A DNA stretch of 64,000 bases from Uloborus plumipes. Lineage: Eukaryota > Arthropoda > Arachnida > Araneae > Uloboridae. Position 1 is the stretch's first letter, and each line of letters opens with the position of its first letter. Made by a program: the position numbers and the translations under genes. Under the pieces are notes generated by a model, which saw nothing but the letters and a program-made list of their open reading frames with translations, did no database searches and was not told the DNA's origin. Location: assembly GCA_038373865.1 (NCBI GenBank), contig JAXGGA010002895.1:5001-69000 (forward strand), written 5' to 3'. Shown in pieces: positions 42,785 through 54,726 of the stretch.

Positions 42785-45340
42785 CTACAAGAGTAAAGTT
42801 TCAAGAAAAAAGTATTATTTCTCTAGCTTGCTATTGTTTATGAAATAAAAATGTTTGTAATATAGAAACATAATAACCGGGAATCTCGTTTAAGATTGTT
42901 TCCTAATTATTTTCTCTTAGAAGAAAATAAAAAATTCTTTTATGATTTCACGCTTCTAAATTGCTGCGCTTCTCTTTTAGCTAAGGATGAAATTTGAGCT
43001 ACATCAGCATCTCACGGAAAATGAGTCCACTGCAGTTTCAAGGTAAATATTATAAAATTGAGAAACAACTGAGAAATTATTTTACGTTATTATTTCCGTT
43101 CTGAAAATAAAGCATGAAAAATAGTAAATTTAGTTTCTGAAAAATAAAATTTACCGTGTTAGAGATTTTGAAACATTGTTATTGCTTTTTAGCAACATGA
43201 TGAGACATATTAAAATATATGAAGAACATTTTTTAAATATTTGAACTAAAATGCGCCTTTAAGATTGATTTTACAAACTATTTTTAAACTATTTTTGATT
43301 AGAAAGCATAGATGTGCAATACGCAAGTCATTTTTCAATAAGCAATTTTAATGTTTATAGAGAAAATTATAGTTATGCAATTAATGCAACAACTAAAACT
43401 ATATTTATCAAAATGAAAAAAAAAATGGAAAAGAGTATTGATAAAACAAATAAAAAATGCGTCAGTTACGGTTATATATCTTCGCTTTACTAATTATATA
43501 AAGATACTTAAAAGTTACATGAAATAGATCATGTCCGGTTAACGTGTCATTAGTGGAATTAGTGCACTGCAAATTTCTATTGCATATTGGAAACACGTTT
43601 GGAACACTTTAGATCAGAAAAAGTTTTCAGTTTGGTCTGAATGTGCACTGAAAAATATGGTCTGAATGAGCCCCACGAAAAAGAATGAAACTGAAAATTC
43701 CTCCGAATCTGTTCCGATTAATATTTTTTTAATTTTAACTTGGGAAGACATTTGAAAACAAAGTGGGGGCCATTTGAGCACATAAACACATTCGGGCCCA
43801 TTTATGAAATCATTGCTTTCTTTCGTACAAGTAAAATTGCAACAGTTTCATTTTCAACTGGAATCTCTCAATATACTACTGAAATTTTGGTTGCAATGCT
43901 ACGTTGTCGGCTGGTGTCGCAAAAGCGGTAGAAAAGATGACCCTTCCTGGTTGAAGACCGTTTATTGCTGGCGGTGATAGATAGCTGTCCCGTGAGATTT
44001 CTGTAACAGTAACAGCAAAAACTAGTGATATAACCTAGGAAGGATCACAAAAAAAAAAAAAAAAATGTTTTAAAAGAAGGGACATGTGCCAGAGTGTTTA
44101 AAAACGTTCTCAATTTTGCCCCCAAACGTGTTAGAAAAATGAGCTCAATCAAATAAAAGTTCTGATAGTGTTTTCAGAAGTGTTTTGAAAGCTGTTCCAA
44201 AAAGGGTTCTTGCAAATGGTCGATAAAAGGGGATTGCACGGGCCAACTACTATTACCATATTATTATTAGTTCTATGGAAAACCACAAGTATTTATTTGA
44301 AATATAGAAAAATTATATGGGCAGGTTTAAACTAGTACGCGCAATTTAATGTATGCAATGAAAATTATGAACATCGTACTGTTTCATATGAAGATTTTTT
44401 AGTGAACTCATACAATTTTTTGTTCAAAATTTGTACTAAGTAGCATTGTGTTATGATAATGTAGGGAATGTAATAAAATATAACTTTTCAGTGACTTCAA
44501 TGCAAAAACTAATCAAGATTTAATAAATGTGCTTTTATTAAATATTTATCAAATGTATCTTCCAAAATTTCTAATTTTTTAAAGGTTAAAAACTACTTTC
44601 AAAAAGAAAAGTAGTTGAAAGAATTTTCAACAGATCATTAAAGTAGTTACAGCATCATTATTTATTTCAATTGTCCTAACTTCTGGCAGAATTAAAAATA
44701 AAACTTGGCTGCTTATTAAAGTTCTATGATTAAGTTAGTGAATTTTAAATAAACAAAGTTAAATATTTTTTTTTTTAGTTTTCATTGCTTTTGGAAGGAA
44801 AAGGAGTTTTAAGAAACTAGAATGAATTTTCTGAATTTCTATTTAGTTAAACGTTGACAGAGTGGTAAGATATAGTTAGCATTTGAGAAAAAGAGAAAAT
44901 ACTTGAAAGTGGGAAAGTAAAGTATGTTTCGTAAAATAAGCACAGAAACAGAAATTTACTCGAGAATACTTTTGAATGTTTTTTTTTAAATTTTATAGTT
45001 AGAAATAATCTGGGAAACCTTTTTTTTTTTGGATAAATTTATTTTTGATCGCCAAGAGTTTTAAATTTACGGTTGGATTCTCTTCGTTACAATTTTTATT
45101 TTTATTCCTGTTATAAATCGTCGTAAAGTGCTATCTTTTTACATGTTGTATGCTAAAACCAGAGCTTATCCCCCCCCCCCGGGAATCAGTTTGCTGAATG
45201 CAGAAGTATTTTTGAACTATTCAAAAGTTCGTTATAAATAATAATAGAGCTTTTCGAGCTATTTATTCATTCATAAAAGATGTTGGATTATAAAGCAGTG
45301 AGTAACCGCCCCTAAGCAAGGGCTAAGGCAGAAACATGCA
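42785..45340. other. Intron-like DNA, little structure
   Basis: If the exon chain is right this is intron. A possible small inverted repeat (TGACCCTTCCTGGTT near 43938 versus AACCTAGGAAGGATCA near 44030-44046) may be a short MITE. A poly-A run lies at 44049-44065 and a C-run at 45170-45180. No exon was recognised. Confidence 0.4.
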
Positions 45341-45344
45341 ATAC

Positions 45345-45450
45345 ACCGCCAACTCGGCTATTTCGATCCATGGACTGCAGTTTCGAGTTTATTATGCTTA
45401 TAAGCTCGAAACTGCAGTCCATGGATCGAAATAGCCGAGTTGGTGGTGAT
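45345..45450. repeat. Near-perfect hairpin, about 48-bp stem
   Basis: Left arm CACCGCCAACTCGGCTATTT.. to ..GCAGTTTCGAG is mirrored by CTCGAAACTGC.. to ..GAGTTGGTGGTG with one or two mismatches. A loop of about 7 nt (TATGCTT) sits inside a weaker TTTAT/ATAAG extension. It could fold as a long pre-miRNA-like hairpin, but a snap-back repeat is more likely. Confidence 0.85.
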
Positions 45451-45462
45451 GTTGGATTAGTT

Positions 45463-45965
45463 TAGTGGTTTCCAAAGTGGTTCACAGGGACCCCCAGGGG
45501 TCCCCTAGAGTTTGATAGGGGTCCATATAAAGGAAAGAAAAAATGGGGGTGGGGGGGTCCACAAGATGCAAATAGGAGTCCTTTTGCTGATGCACCAAAC
45601 TCTGTCCCACTTAAAACAGTCGTCTTTTTTTTTCTTGTACACGTATTCTATATTAGAATATTAGCTGATTTAAGTTCTGTGCCATTATTTTTATGAAAAG
45701 TATGCATGAAAATGTTACTTTTTTTCTCTTCAAAATCTCTTTTCTTTTCACTTAAATTTAAATTTTTTGCCCAGCAGTAAAACTGTCAAACTGAATCTTT
45801 TAGAAAGTTGTCATCTGGTTGCATTTAATTTCAGATAGTTGAATGCCTAAGTTATATTATTACGATTTCTGATTAGTTTTGGAACGACCCCCAAGAAAAG
45901 GGGTCCACGGAAAATTCAAAAACTAGGTAAGGGGTTCACGGAACAAAAAAGTTTGGGAATCCGTG
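45463..45965. mobile_element. hAT MITE
   Basis: Left TAGTGGTTTCCAAAGTGGTT and right ..GTTTGGGAATCCGTG are imperfect inverted ends, with an exact 8-bp duplication GATTAGTT at 45455-45462 and 45966-45973. GGGGTCC/GGACCCC blocks lie inside each end. 503 bp, no ORF. Confidence 0.88.
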
Positions 45966-46106
45966 GATTAGTTGAATACCGATCATATCTTGATTTTATT
46001 ATTTTATTAATTTTACTCATAACGCTGTCACCGCTGACTCCTTTACCGGAGTGCACGTCAGTTTGTTTACTTTAATACCGATTCTACTCCTCACAGCAAG
46101 AGCTAT

Positions 46107-46522
46107 CCCTAGCAGCATCATCTCATCGGCCGATGATCGGCCATTCATCGAAACCCGATGAAATTCTCATCGGCCGATGATCCAATATGTCTCATCGGCC
46201 AAACAGAATCCAAGCAGCAAAATCCGATGAGTTTTGCTCGAAATACGATGAGATTTGGAGAAATTTACGAGCAGTGCAGACCCGTGCCGATGAATTTCAT
46301 CGGGAAACTTGATCGGAAGGATATCGTTTTCCGATGGAATATAGCATGGCTTATTATCATAGGGAAAGTTGATCAGAAGGATATCGCTTTCCGATGAAAA
46401 GTAGCTCATCAAAAACCGTGCTCGGATACTGATCGGAACGATGTCATCGTGCGTTACGGGATCAGTTTACGAGGAGTTCGATGATCCGCCGAGCAAAATC
46501 CGATGAGTTGATGCTACTTGGG
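46107..46522. mobile_element. CCCWAGYAGCA MITE, long family, copy 2
   Basis: CCCTAGCAGCATCATCTCAT and ATGAGTTGATGCTACTTGGG ends, AT on both outer sides (46105-46106, 46523-46524). The interior matches 23946-24331 with a local duplication (GAAACTTGATCGGAAGGATA / GGAAAGTTGATCAGAAGGAT). Confidence 0.85.
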
Positions 46523-46524
46523 AT

Positions 46525-47930
46525 ATTTTTTGAAAATTCATCTTTAGCCCACAGACTGAATATGACAGCAATAATGTCTTCTGCAAGACGAAAAATTATC
46601 ATGAATTCTACTTGATGTTCACTCCAATTCCATGAATTCTTCATCCAGAAACGATTGCTTCAACTTAAGAAAAACCTAGTCTTCCTTCATGATTTTTTTT
46701 CCTTTGATGATTTACAGCTTTCTTTTTGTCTAATGGGATGGGTGACTTCATTCATTATCTTGTTACATATTTTTACATACTATACAATGTACATATCAGG
46801 AGCGCATTCTTAAATTTTCTCTTCTGGAACTCTAGTTTAAAATAACCAAGACCTGTTAACCCCTTCACTCTGGTTGCAACTTCCTTCTAAGAGCTGTAAA
46901 TTCTGTCCTTTCTTTCCTGTGTTCGTCCGGAGGCAAGGCGCATAGTACGCAGTCCTCATGTATGTTGAAGCTGATTAGCTTCTAATTAAAGAATGAAACG
47001 CACAGTTTTGTGACATACACTACCTTACACTTGCTGTCAATTACGTCTTTTTGGGGGAAATATAGCCGCTATAACAAGGGTTTAAAATTACATATGTGAA
47101 TTTAGTGGGCTTTTTCAAATTTTAAGAACTTTTGTAATGTCTTTTTACGTAACATAGCATAACATTTGCATTTATTTTTCAGTGGGAATAAAAAATATAA
47201 ATATTTTGCTTGTTTACTTCGAGAACCTTTCCTTTTGAAAAGGATATATGTTCTAATCTCATTTTCAGCACGTACCCTTAAAATTTCGAACTGGGATATC
47301 ACTGAGTTTTAATCGCAAATCTTTTAAATTTTTGTATTCGAATTACTTTTCAATCGAGAATATTTCCCTAAATGGAATTTAGGGGATCTAGGATCCGTAA
47401 AAAAAAATTTGATTTCGCACTTTTCCCCTAATTTTGCTTTTTGTTTCAAACTGTTATTACCTCTGCAGCTCATTTTGAGCATTTTTACAATTGAAGACAT
47501 GCACCTAGGACAAACGGTTGAGAAATTAGAGGTCTTATAGGCTAAACGGAGACACGTTTTGTATATGGGTCATTTTCAAATTTTTACTTACATTTGCTGT
47601 CCGGAGGTTAAAAAGACGATTTTGAAGCACAACTTATATTTTAAATTTAATGCGGACAATTATTTTCTGCAAGAAATACCCCAAAAAATTTCTATCATTA
47701 AAAAAATTATTGAAATTTATTTATTTATTTTTATATAAGTCTTTAAAAATGAGAATCAAGGCGCTTGTCCATTTCCAATTTTCGCAAGTTCAACTATTTT
47801 TTTAATATACTTAATTGTATAAAAAAGTATATACAACAAATTATTTTTATATATTGACTATTAGTATATGATATTCACAACAAATATTGACAATAATAAT
47901 TTTTTTTCATTAAGAAATGTATGAATATAT
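46525..47930. other. Unassigned, probably intronic
   Basis: No exon with both splice sites was found. The open frames at 46462-46644 and 47102-47302 show no domain. Confidence 0.4.
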
Positions 47931-47937
47931 TTTGTCC

Positions 47938-48490
47938 GGCAGTTCTTGTCAAGTCCGTTACCCTAAAACTATTTTAGCTGAAAAAGGTATTCATTGCAGT
48001 CAAAAGATGGTAACACGTATTCAGTTAACTTAACAAACTATTGACGTAACTATTTCGTACCATTTTATTTCCCTGAGTCGAAAAGTATTGCTGTGGCGTT
48101 TCGCACAAAATTTCTTCCAGGTGCGTATTTTTATTCTTTGTCAAGTCTGTTACCAAAGATTTTAGTATTAATTTTTACTTTTTCTCAACTTTTACCCCGA
48201 AATATTGTTTATTATACAACTCTAAGGAAATGCATATTGTTGTTCAATTTTTAAATTCGACAACCAAGCCATAATTTGACATTTTGGTTAAAATGTCAAG
48301 TCCGTTACTGGTCAAATCCGTTACCAAATGTCAAGTCTGTTACCATACAGTTTTTGATCAATATTTTAATGATCACAAACATCGTTTTAAGCTTCAGGGA
48401 CGCAAATAATTTCACATGAAGTTGGTTCTTGGAGTTGTGATATAGCTTAAAAGTGAGATTTCATATTGATTTTGTATGGTAACGGATGAC
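47938..48490. repeat. Spaced GTCAAGTCCGTTACC repeats
   Basis: The motif TCAAGTCYGTTACC occurs at about 47949, 48141, 48296, 48312 (variant TCAAATCCGTTACC) and 48334, with an inverted GGTAACGGA at about 48479. Spacing is irregular, so this is not a simple tandem array. The ends may belong to an unrecognised MITE. Confidence 0.6.
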
Positions 48491-48891
48491 AATTTTCCTT
48501 GCAACTTAGAGTTTTACAACAGCATTTGAATACTTTATTATGCATCAAAGTGTACAACCAATTACTTTTCCACACACCTAAAATGTGTGACAAAACACCT
48601 GTTAGTGATTCTAAAAGAAAATAGCAAGTTAAAAAAATTACTTAAAAATTCTGAAATGTAAGCATATGGGGAAAATGACCCATATATATACACACAAATG
48701 CATACATATAGAGATACACAGATCACATAGATTAAGGTTTGGAACAAGACATAATGAGTTTGAAGTAGTGTCTCAAATGTCAAACGAAAGTAAAGTGAAA
48801 GCCTTAAGTAAAGTTAAGAGATGATAGGATTTTTCAGGGAATAGCAGAAATTGTAAGTGCACAACATAAATATACTTTTCTGAAACTCTTG

Positions 48892-48997
48892 CTCAGGTAG
48901 CACAAATAACCTTTAAACGTTTTATAAACGTTTTTAAGTGGTTGTTACAACGTTAATAACCATTTTACAACCTTTAAAAAACGAAGTGTGCTTTGGG
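48892..48997. mobile_element. CCCARGTAGCA MITE, short family, copy 2
   Basis: Inverted relative to copy 1; the AAACGTTTTATAAACGTTTT and CATTTTACAACCTTTAAAAA blocks match. The ends have decayed (CTCAGGTAGCAC, GTGCTTTGGG). Confidence 0.75.
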
Positions 48998-50585
48998 TGC
49001 GATCTCAAGATAGTTTAATTGTTCTTAAGAAATATATCGGAATATTTCACGTAGGAAGACATACATTAAATCATGATTAAAAGCAACACAGAGTATTCCT
49101 TAGACACGTTGGGAATGACTTACATCATGCACCTTAAATGAGTAATAAGAATCAACTGAATATGGGCCAACACGTTAAAGCTTTTCTAGCATACTTAGAA
49201 AAGTGTAAATAAACATTGCGCAATATAGCTTTCCTTTCCGAAAAGTGGCAGAATGAAAAATGCGTTGTAAATCATGACTGAAAGTATGAGTTTTAAGTAA
49301 CAATCTTCTTTTTCATGACTTTGTACATGGCTATATTGATATTGAGATTGAAATAAAGATAAATGTTTTAAAGTGGACACTAGCATTACATATATCGAGG
49401 TTTTTTTTAGTTTTAAATCGTAATTTTTTGTAAGAACTGCCGCATCAATAACCTATAGGGTAAACGACAAGTTATGGACATATTTAGAATTTTTTTTTTT
49501 TAAATTTAGATACAAATGTTTATAGTTCATGTTAAAAAAAAAAAAAATTAATGGCGCAAGAACTTAAGAAATTGCGCTTTTGCAGATGTGTAATTTTTAT
49601 TCGTTTTCAAGTATGGTTTAAATACATACATTCAATAGCTTAGAAATATTCATTCATTAATATATGTTTCAGTCAAGCGTTACGTTTATTTTGTAAAGAA
49701 AAAAAGTTAGAAACAAGGGGAAAGAACCAATAATTTATTATCAGGAACAACTATTTACATTGGTTAATAACCTGTGGAACATTAATAATTTATGCAGAGT
49801 CACGATTGTATAAACATTCAAACGGTACAGAATAAGTTCAATGATAAACGGGAAGGCAGCATAAGAGGTTAATATTGGGAAAAAAGTCTATCATGTGGAT
49901 AAAATAATTTCTAAATTCTTGAGAAATGGTTTAATGAAACAAAAACTAAGAACATATTTTTCAACGGAGCTCTCTGCCTTTCAGTTTTATTTAGTCTAAA
50001 TGATTATATTCACATTTTTCATACCAAAAGTAAATATTAATTCATCTAAAGAAGAGTATTTTAAACTTTACATCAATTTGAGATTCGTTAATAGTATGGG
50101 GTAGGGAATTCAATACCAAGGTCATAATATTTTCTGTCAGATTTTAAGTGCAGATTGCGCACCATCTATCAAAAGTTTTTACGTATACTTCAATTATAGG
50201 AATCGATTCACATACCTGCTACATGATAAAATATAGATTATTATTGATATAAAACAAAGCTTTGAAATTATCTAAGGCTGCGAGTATTTGTTTGAAGTAT
50301 GTGCACTTCGTTTCAATACTATGTACCTAATTTTTAATTACTGTATGACGTCATATGGTACAAGTTTGGCATCCATATTATTTATGTGAGATTTTTTTTC
50401 CTTATTAACAAAAATAACTTAGGAAAACTATACATGCGTAATTCTTTAATTAGGAACATAATTGGATATTATTAAAAGCACAACTCTGCAAAACTTAACT
50501 TTTGAAATAGTACAAAAGCAGTTTTTGCTGATTCTTATGTTATTTGGACTCCAGATTTCGAAAATGACCTCCATTTTTTCATCAA
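48998..50585. other. Unassigned, probably intronic
   Basis: AT-rich with homopolymer runs at 49490 and 49533. No exon, RNA gene or repeat end that I can support. Confidence 0.4.
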
Positions 50586-50589
50586 GTCA

Positions 50590-51560
50590 GAATTTTGTTT
50601 TTTAAACGGATTGATATTTGTCTCTATAATTTTGTTTCAAAAATAAGTATTTCGACCAATTTTTCATGCAGTATCAGGCAACAATGCTTTTTGTTTTCAT
50701 TTATATAATCTATTTTAATGATAAACATCGATTTTTCAATTTATCGACTTTTCATTGAATAAATTACTTTATTGGTCTAAATTTAAGAAAAAATGCAAAT
50801 TTTTATTTATCCACGAAGAAAAAAATGAAAAAAAAAAAAAAAACTCTCAGGTATAAAATTTTTTACAGCAAAAAATTAAAGCCATTCGGGAGTGCAGAAT
50901 ATTGATACAGAATATTGCCAACCAAACTTGATCAAAATCAAAATTAGTACGACAGGAAAAATTTATTGATTTTATATGGAATGACCCTGCAGCCAAATTT
51001 CACGAACCCTGTAGCCGGATTGCTAAAACAAATTTCTAACAGCAAAAAAGACTTCCATTTACATATTTCGATGTAAAAACTTCAAACTCAAGATAACTTT
51101 GAGTTTTTCTCTCTCCCAGAGGAGGTTAACGCAATCTGGCTGCAATGTCATTTCGAGTAAAATCAACACATTTTCGTGTAGTACTATTTTTGATTTCGAT
51201 CAAGTTTGGTAGTCAATATGTATACTCTGTACTCTCTCGAACGGTTTTGTTTTGTTCTGTTTTTTTTTTTTTTTTGTTTTGTAGAAATTTTATTCCTAAG
51301 ATATAGCTATTTTTTGCTCCCTGGATGAGTAATTGTAAAATTGTAAAATTTGACATTTTTGATCTTTTTTTTTAAAATTTAGACCAATAAAAAAAAATTA
51401 CGGCTAAAAATCGATGTGAATCATTAGAATAGCTTACATAGATGAAGAAAAAAGCACTGTTGCCAGATAATGCAAGTACAGTTGGTTGAAATAATTATTT
51501 TTGAAGCAAAATTATAAAAAAAAATAAATTTTACAGAAAATCCGGACGCGAGGGAATTTT
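50590..51560. repeat. Diverged foldback, arms of roughly 450 bp
   Basis: The left half has TTTTGTTTCAAAAATAAGTA, CAGGCAACAATGC, ATTGGTCTAAATTTAAG and AACTTGATCAAAATCAAA. The right half has the reverse complements in mirror order (TTTGATTTCGATCAAGTTTG, AAATTTAGACCAATAAA, GCACTGTTGCCAG, TTATTTTTGAAGCAAAATTA). The turn is near 51060. Divergence is high, so it is old. Confidence 0.7.
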
Positions 51561-51779
51561 TAAAAATATTTTCCCGAAATCAGCACCAAAAATACATAAG
51601 GATCACCTATTACTCTCGTATTTTTTTTTTTTTTTTTTTCATCGCAGGCCTGTCAATTTGCATTATTCACTGCAGGGCAATTGTCAAGGTTTAAAAACTA
51701 GTAGCGTAGTAAAAATTAAAATCTAACAGTATGAATGGTGCACTTCAAATCTACAAATTCACTCCAAATCTTATTCGAG

Positions 51780-52010
51780 CCTTAAGGAAGGGCTGCGAAG
51801 TCTGATTCACGCAGTCGGAGCATTTTGGTGTAAAGGAGTCGGACGCTTTAAAATTCTAGGAGTCAGAGTCGATCATTCCCTCCTTACCCCGAAAGATCTG
51901 CCCTGTGAGGATTGTGAAGTTCGAGTCGAAGTTGGACTGATTTTGGGATAAAGGAGTCGGAGACATTAAAATTCCAGCAGCCGAAGTCGATAATTTTACT
52001 TTTGACGCCG
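51780..52010 (+). repeat. GAGTCGGA-type degenerate minisatellite
   Basis: Repeated GGAGTCGGA / GAGTCGAAGT with TTAAAATTC(C/T)AG between units. A related stub, GGCAGTCGGAGTCGGTGTCC, is at about 22472. No coding meaning is seen. Confidence 0.65.
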
Positions 52011-52189
52011 CACAGCTCTGCTTAAATGATCATATAAATGTGATTGATTAACATTTATAGATACTCAAGCAACTCAAGATAGTAACATATTCCTTATGAG
52101 TCAATTTTAATTATGCGAACTGGTCAGACATCTATTTTTCATTTAAATATTACTTAAAACATATCGGTTTGAATATCCCTATGAAAAAT

Positions 52190-52660
52190 ATATACTGTTT
52201 TTACAGTATAATACAGCTAGTTCTGTAGTAACAAACTAAAAATTGCTAATTTTACACTAATAAACTGTAAAATTGCTGCTTTGCAGTAATAAACTGTAAA
52301 ATGGCTAATTTTACAATTTATTACTGCGCGTTTTACAGTATTAAACTTGAACCTCTGCTGTCAGTATTTGTACTGTTGTTTTTACAGTATAATACGGCTA
52401 ATTTTGTAGTAATAAACTAAAATTGCTGCTTTACAGTAATAAGTTGTAATATTGCTAATTTTACAGTTTATTACTGTGCATTTAACAGTTTAAAACTGAA
52501 ATCTCTGCTGCCAGTATTATACTGTATAAACACTTTACCCAGGTAGCACAAATAACCTTTAAACGTTTTATAGGCGTTTTTAAGCGGTTGTTACAACGAT
52601 AATAATCATTTTACAACCTTTAAAAAACGAAGTGTGCTACTTGGGTAATTTTTGCAGTGT
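52190..52660. repeat. Second ACAGTA element, split by a short MITE
   Basis: Shares TTTTTACAGTATAATACAGC, the TGTAAAATTGCT units and CTGCTGCCAGTATTATACTG with 29410-30185, but has only a few units. Its right end is interrupted by the CCCARGTAGCA MITE and resumes as ATTTTTGCAGTG at 52647. Confidence 0.75.
52538..52645. mobile_element. CCCARGTAGCA MITE, short family, copy 3
   Basis: Ends CCCAGGTAGCACA and GTGTGCTACTTGGG with TA duplicated outside (52536-52537, 52646-52647). 108 bp, the best-preserved copy. Confidence 0.88.
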
Positions 52661-53985
52661 AGATTGGGTATTTTTAGAATTAAAAAAAAAGTTCATAAAG
52701 AACTGAAACTGAAACAATATTTCAGTTTCAACTGGCTATTTAAAATAACCTTCATTACATTGTTAATAAAACAATCCGTGTTATAAAAATATTTTATAAC
52801 AGTAAAGTATTTAGAAAAAAATCCCTCCAAATGATAACTTTACTTTTTCCGTCTATCTCTAATTTACATGAAGACATTGAAAATACTCGCATTCGCTTTA
52901 CGTTAATATAAGTACCGCTTTGCATACGATCCTTATTAGATTAGCTTTGAAAACACTTCTAGCAAATGGTATCAGGATACTCCAATCAGCATTTCTGAAC
53001 TTCATTCATGGTTGCACTTACGAAAGAAGGAGAGAATCAGTAATTCAATAAAGATCTTACTAATCACATTAAAGCAATGCTTTTCTTTGCTTTGGTGTGC
53101 CGGAGCTCGTTCTCAAATGTTGTTTAACTATTTCTGATTTAGCTCTTTCATTGATGTATCACTGGAAGTATAGCATTTCTTCAAAGAAATGCCAAAGGTC
53201 TGCTACATCATGACAAAGCATGAGATTTTGTTTGTTTAACGAAACGAAATTGCGGACTGTAATTTATAAGAAGAGTGATTACGTATTAGAGTGATTGCAT
53301 ATGAATATATAGATTTTTTTACTCGCAATATAAATTGGTACTAAGAAGTGGGCCATTCCTGTAAAAGAAAAATAGCTTTTCCCTCTTCCGATATGCTCAC
53401 AAATAGCTTGGTACTGATGATCTTTCCGCTCAAAAATGGAAAAAAAAAAAAAAAAAAACCATCTTGTTCAATTGGCTAGGTGAGTAAAACAAAGCCGTTT
53501 CCTGGGGGTGGGGAGGGGGGTAACGGGTATGCAATCAATAGGTATTTGCATTAAAATTAAAAAAAAAAAAAAAAACACTCCCAATATGCTTATTGATGTT
53601 TTAATTTTTAAAAACCCTCCCTGCTGATCCCTTTCCCCTCAACTAGCATTCCCTTTTCTACTAGAATTTAATGAGCGGGCATTTTTGTGATCTGAAAGGT
53701 TGGTTAGCGATGATGGCTCACTGGAAGTACTATCGAATACCATAAACAAATGATAGTTTCTGTTGTCTATACTTTAAACGAAACGACAAAATGAACACGT
53801 TATAAAATAGTTTATGAGTTAGAATGAGCAGATTAGTTTAGTAAAAAAAGAAGCTCTTCGATGCAATATGGTTAAACTTTTCGGAGAATAAAATATGTTG
53901 AAGTGCATAATTACTTAATTAAATAATCTTTCTAAAGCAGCAAAATAGGCTTCTGCAAATATATTATAGCATATGTTACAATTAA
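52661..53985. other. Unassigned, probably intronic
   Basis: Poly-A runs at 53440-53458 and 53560-53575, a G-rich patch at 53504-53520. No supported exon. Confidence 0.4.
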
Positions 53986-53989
53986 AGTG

Positions 53990-54123
53990 TTCTAGATAGA
54001 TCTATAGATAAATAGACCTATAGATAAATAGATCTATAGATAGATAGATCTATAGATAAATAGATCTATAGATAGATAGATTTATAGACAGATATATAGA
54101 TAGATAGATATATAGATAGATAG

Positions 54124-54159
<36 letters not shown>

Positions 54160-54190
54160 TAGATAGATAGATAGACAGATGGATAGATCT
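53990..54190. repeat. GATA microsatellite
   Basis: About 200 bp of (TAGA)n with interspersed ATCTATAGATAGATAGAT variants. The Ser-Ile-Tyr frame on the minus strand is only the repeat read as codons. Confidence 0.95.
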
Positions 54191-54530
54191 ATGGACGGTG
54201 CGCTTGTGCGCGTGCCTGTGTGTGTGAGAGAGGGGATGCACAGGCACACGTGCGTGTATGCATTCCTTTTTTATAGTAACTCAAGGATACACTTTTTATT
54301 TATCTCTTGTCTACTGCGTTTGTGGTTAATATAATCATCATGAATCTACAAGCAACAGCCAAGAAGGAAAACAGCGATGTAACTAATACAGAATCTGATT
54401 AGAAACCCTGAAACTTGCTTACTGTTGTGACAGAAAACAACAGTGACGACTAATTTCTTAAAGAAGAGTGATTATTTATGTTTACCAATTCTCGTCTGAA
54501 AGAAATATCATCCAATTTGTTATTACTTAC

Positions 54531-54726
54531 TCGAAGTTAAGAGCCGAGCAAGTCGATACAGCCAAGCTCTGGAGTACAATATCACGTCGAGTTGCTGGGA
54601 GACTGTAATTGAGATTCTCAGAGCAAATCCGGGAGATTTCTCCGGAATCAGAATAAAGAAGGAATCCTGAATTACTATAAGTGTAGTAACTTTCCTTGGA
54701 TCCCCAATCACTGGGACTAATGGACA
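54531..54726 (-). CDS. Host gene exon, SRCR-like segment
   Basis: A 196-bp exon with acceptor CTAATTTCAG and donor GA/GTAAGTAA on the minus strand; phase 1 in, phase 2 out. It encodes SISPSDWGSKESYYTYSNSG, FLLYSDSGEISRICSENLNY and SLPATRRDIVLQSLAVSTCS ALNFE. The GFLLYSDSGE..RICSENLN....VSTCSALNF pattern resembles the degenerate scavenger-receptor-like domain that precedes the catalytic domain in modular serine proteases such as nudel and corin (two Cys visible). It follows an LDLa exon with compatible phase (A + TG = Met codon). Assignment to nudel-like is an inference; the exon itself is well supported. Confidence 0.75.

Noticed and set aside
42981..43042. Plus-strand exon-like block with TTTTAG acceptor and AAG/GTAAAT donor
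   Set aside because: Only about 20 codons, no domain, opposite strand to the host gene; not enough support.
46525..46645. Minus-strand block after CGTCTTGCAG as a possible exon
   Set aside because: No donor before the MITE and no recognisable protein similarity.
54050..54247. Ser/Ile/Tyr-rich 65-codon frame
   Set aside because: Translation of the GATA microsatellite.
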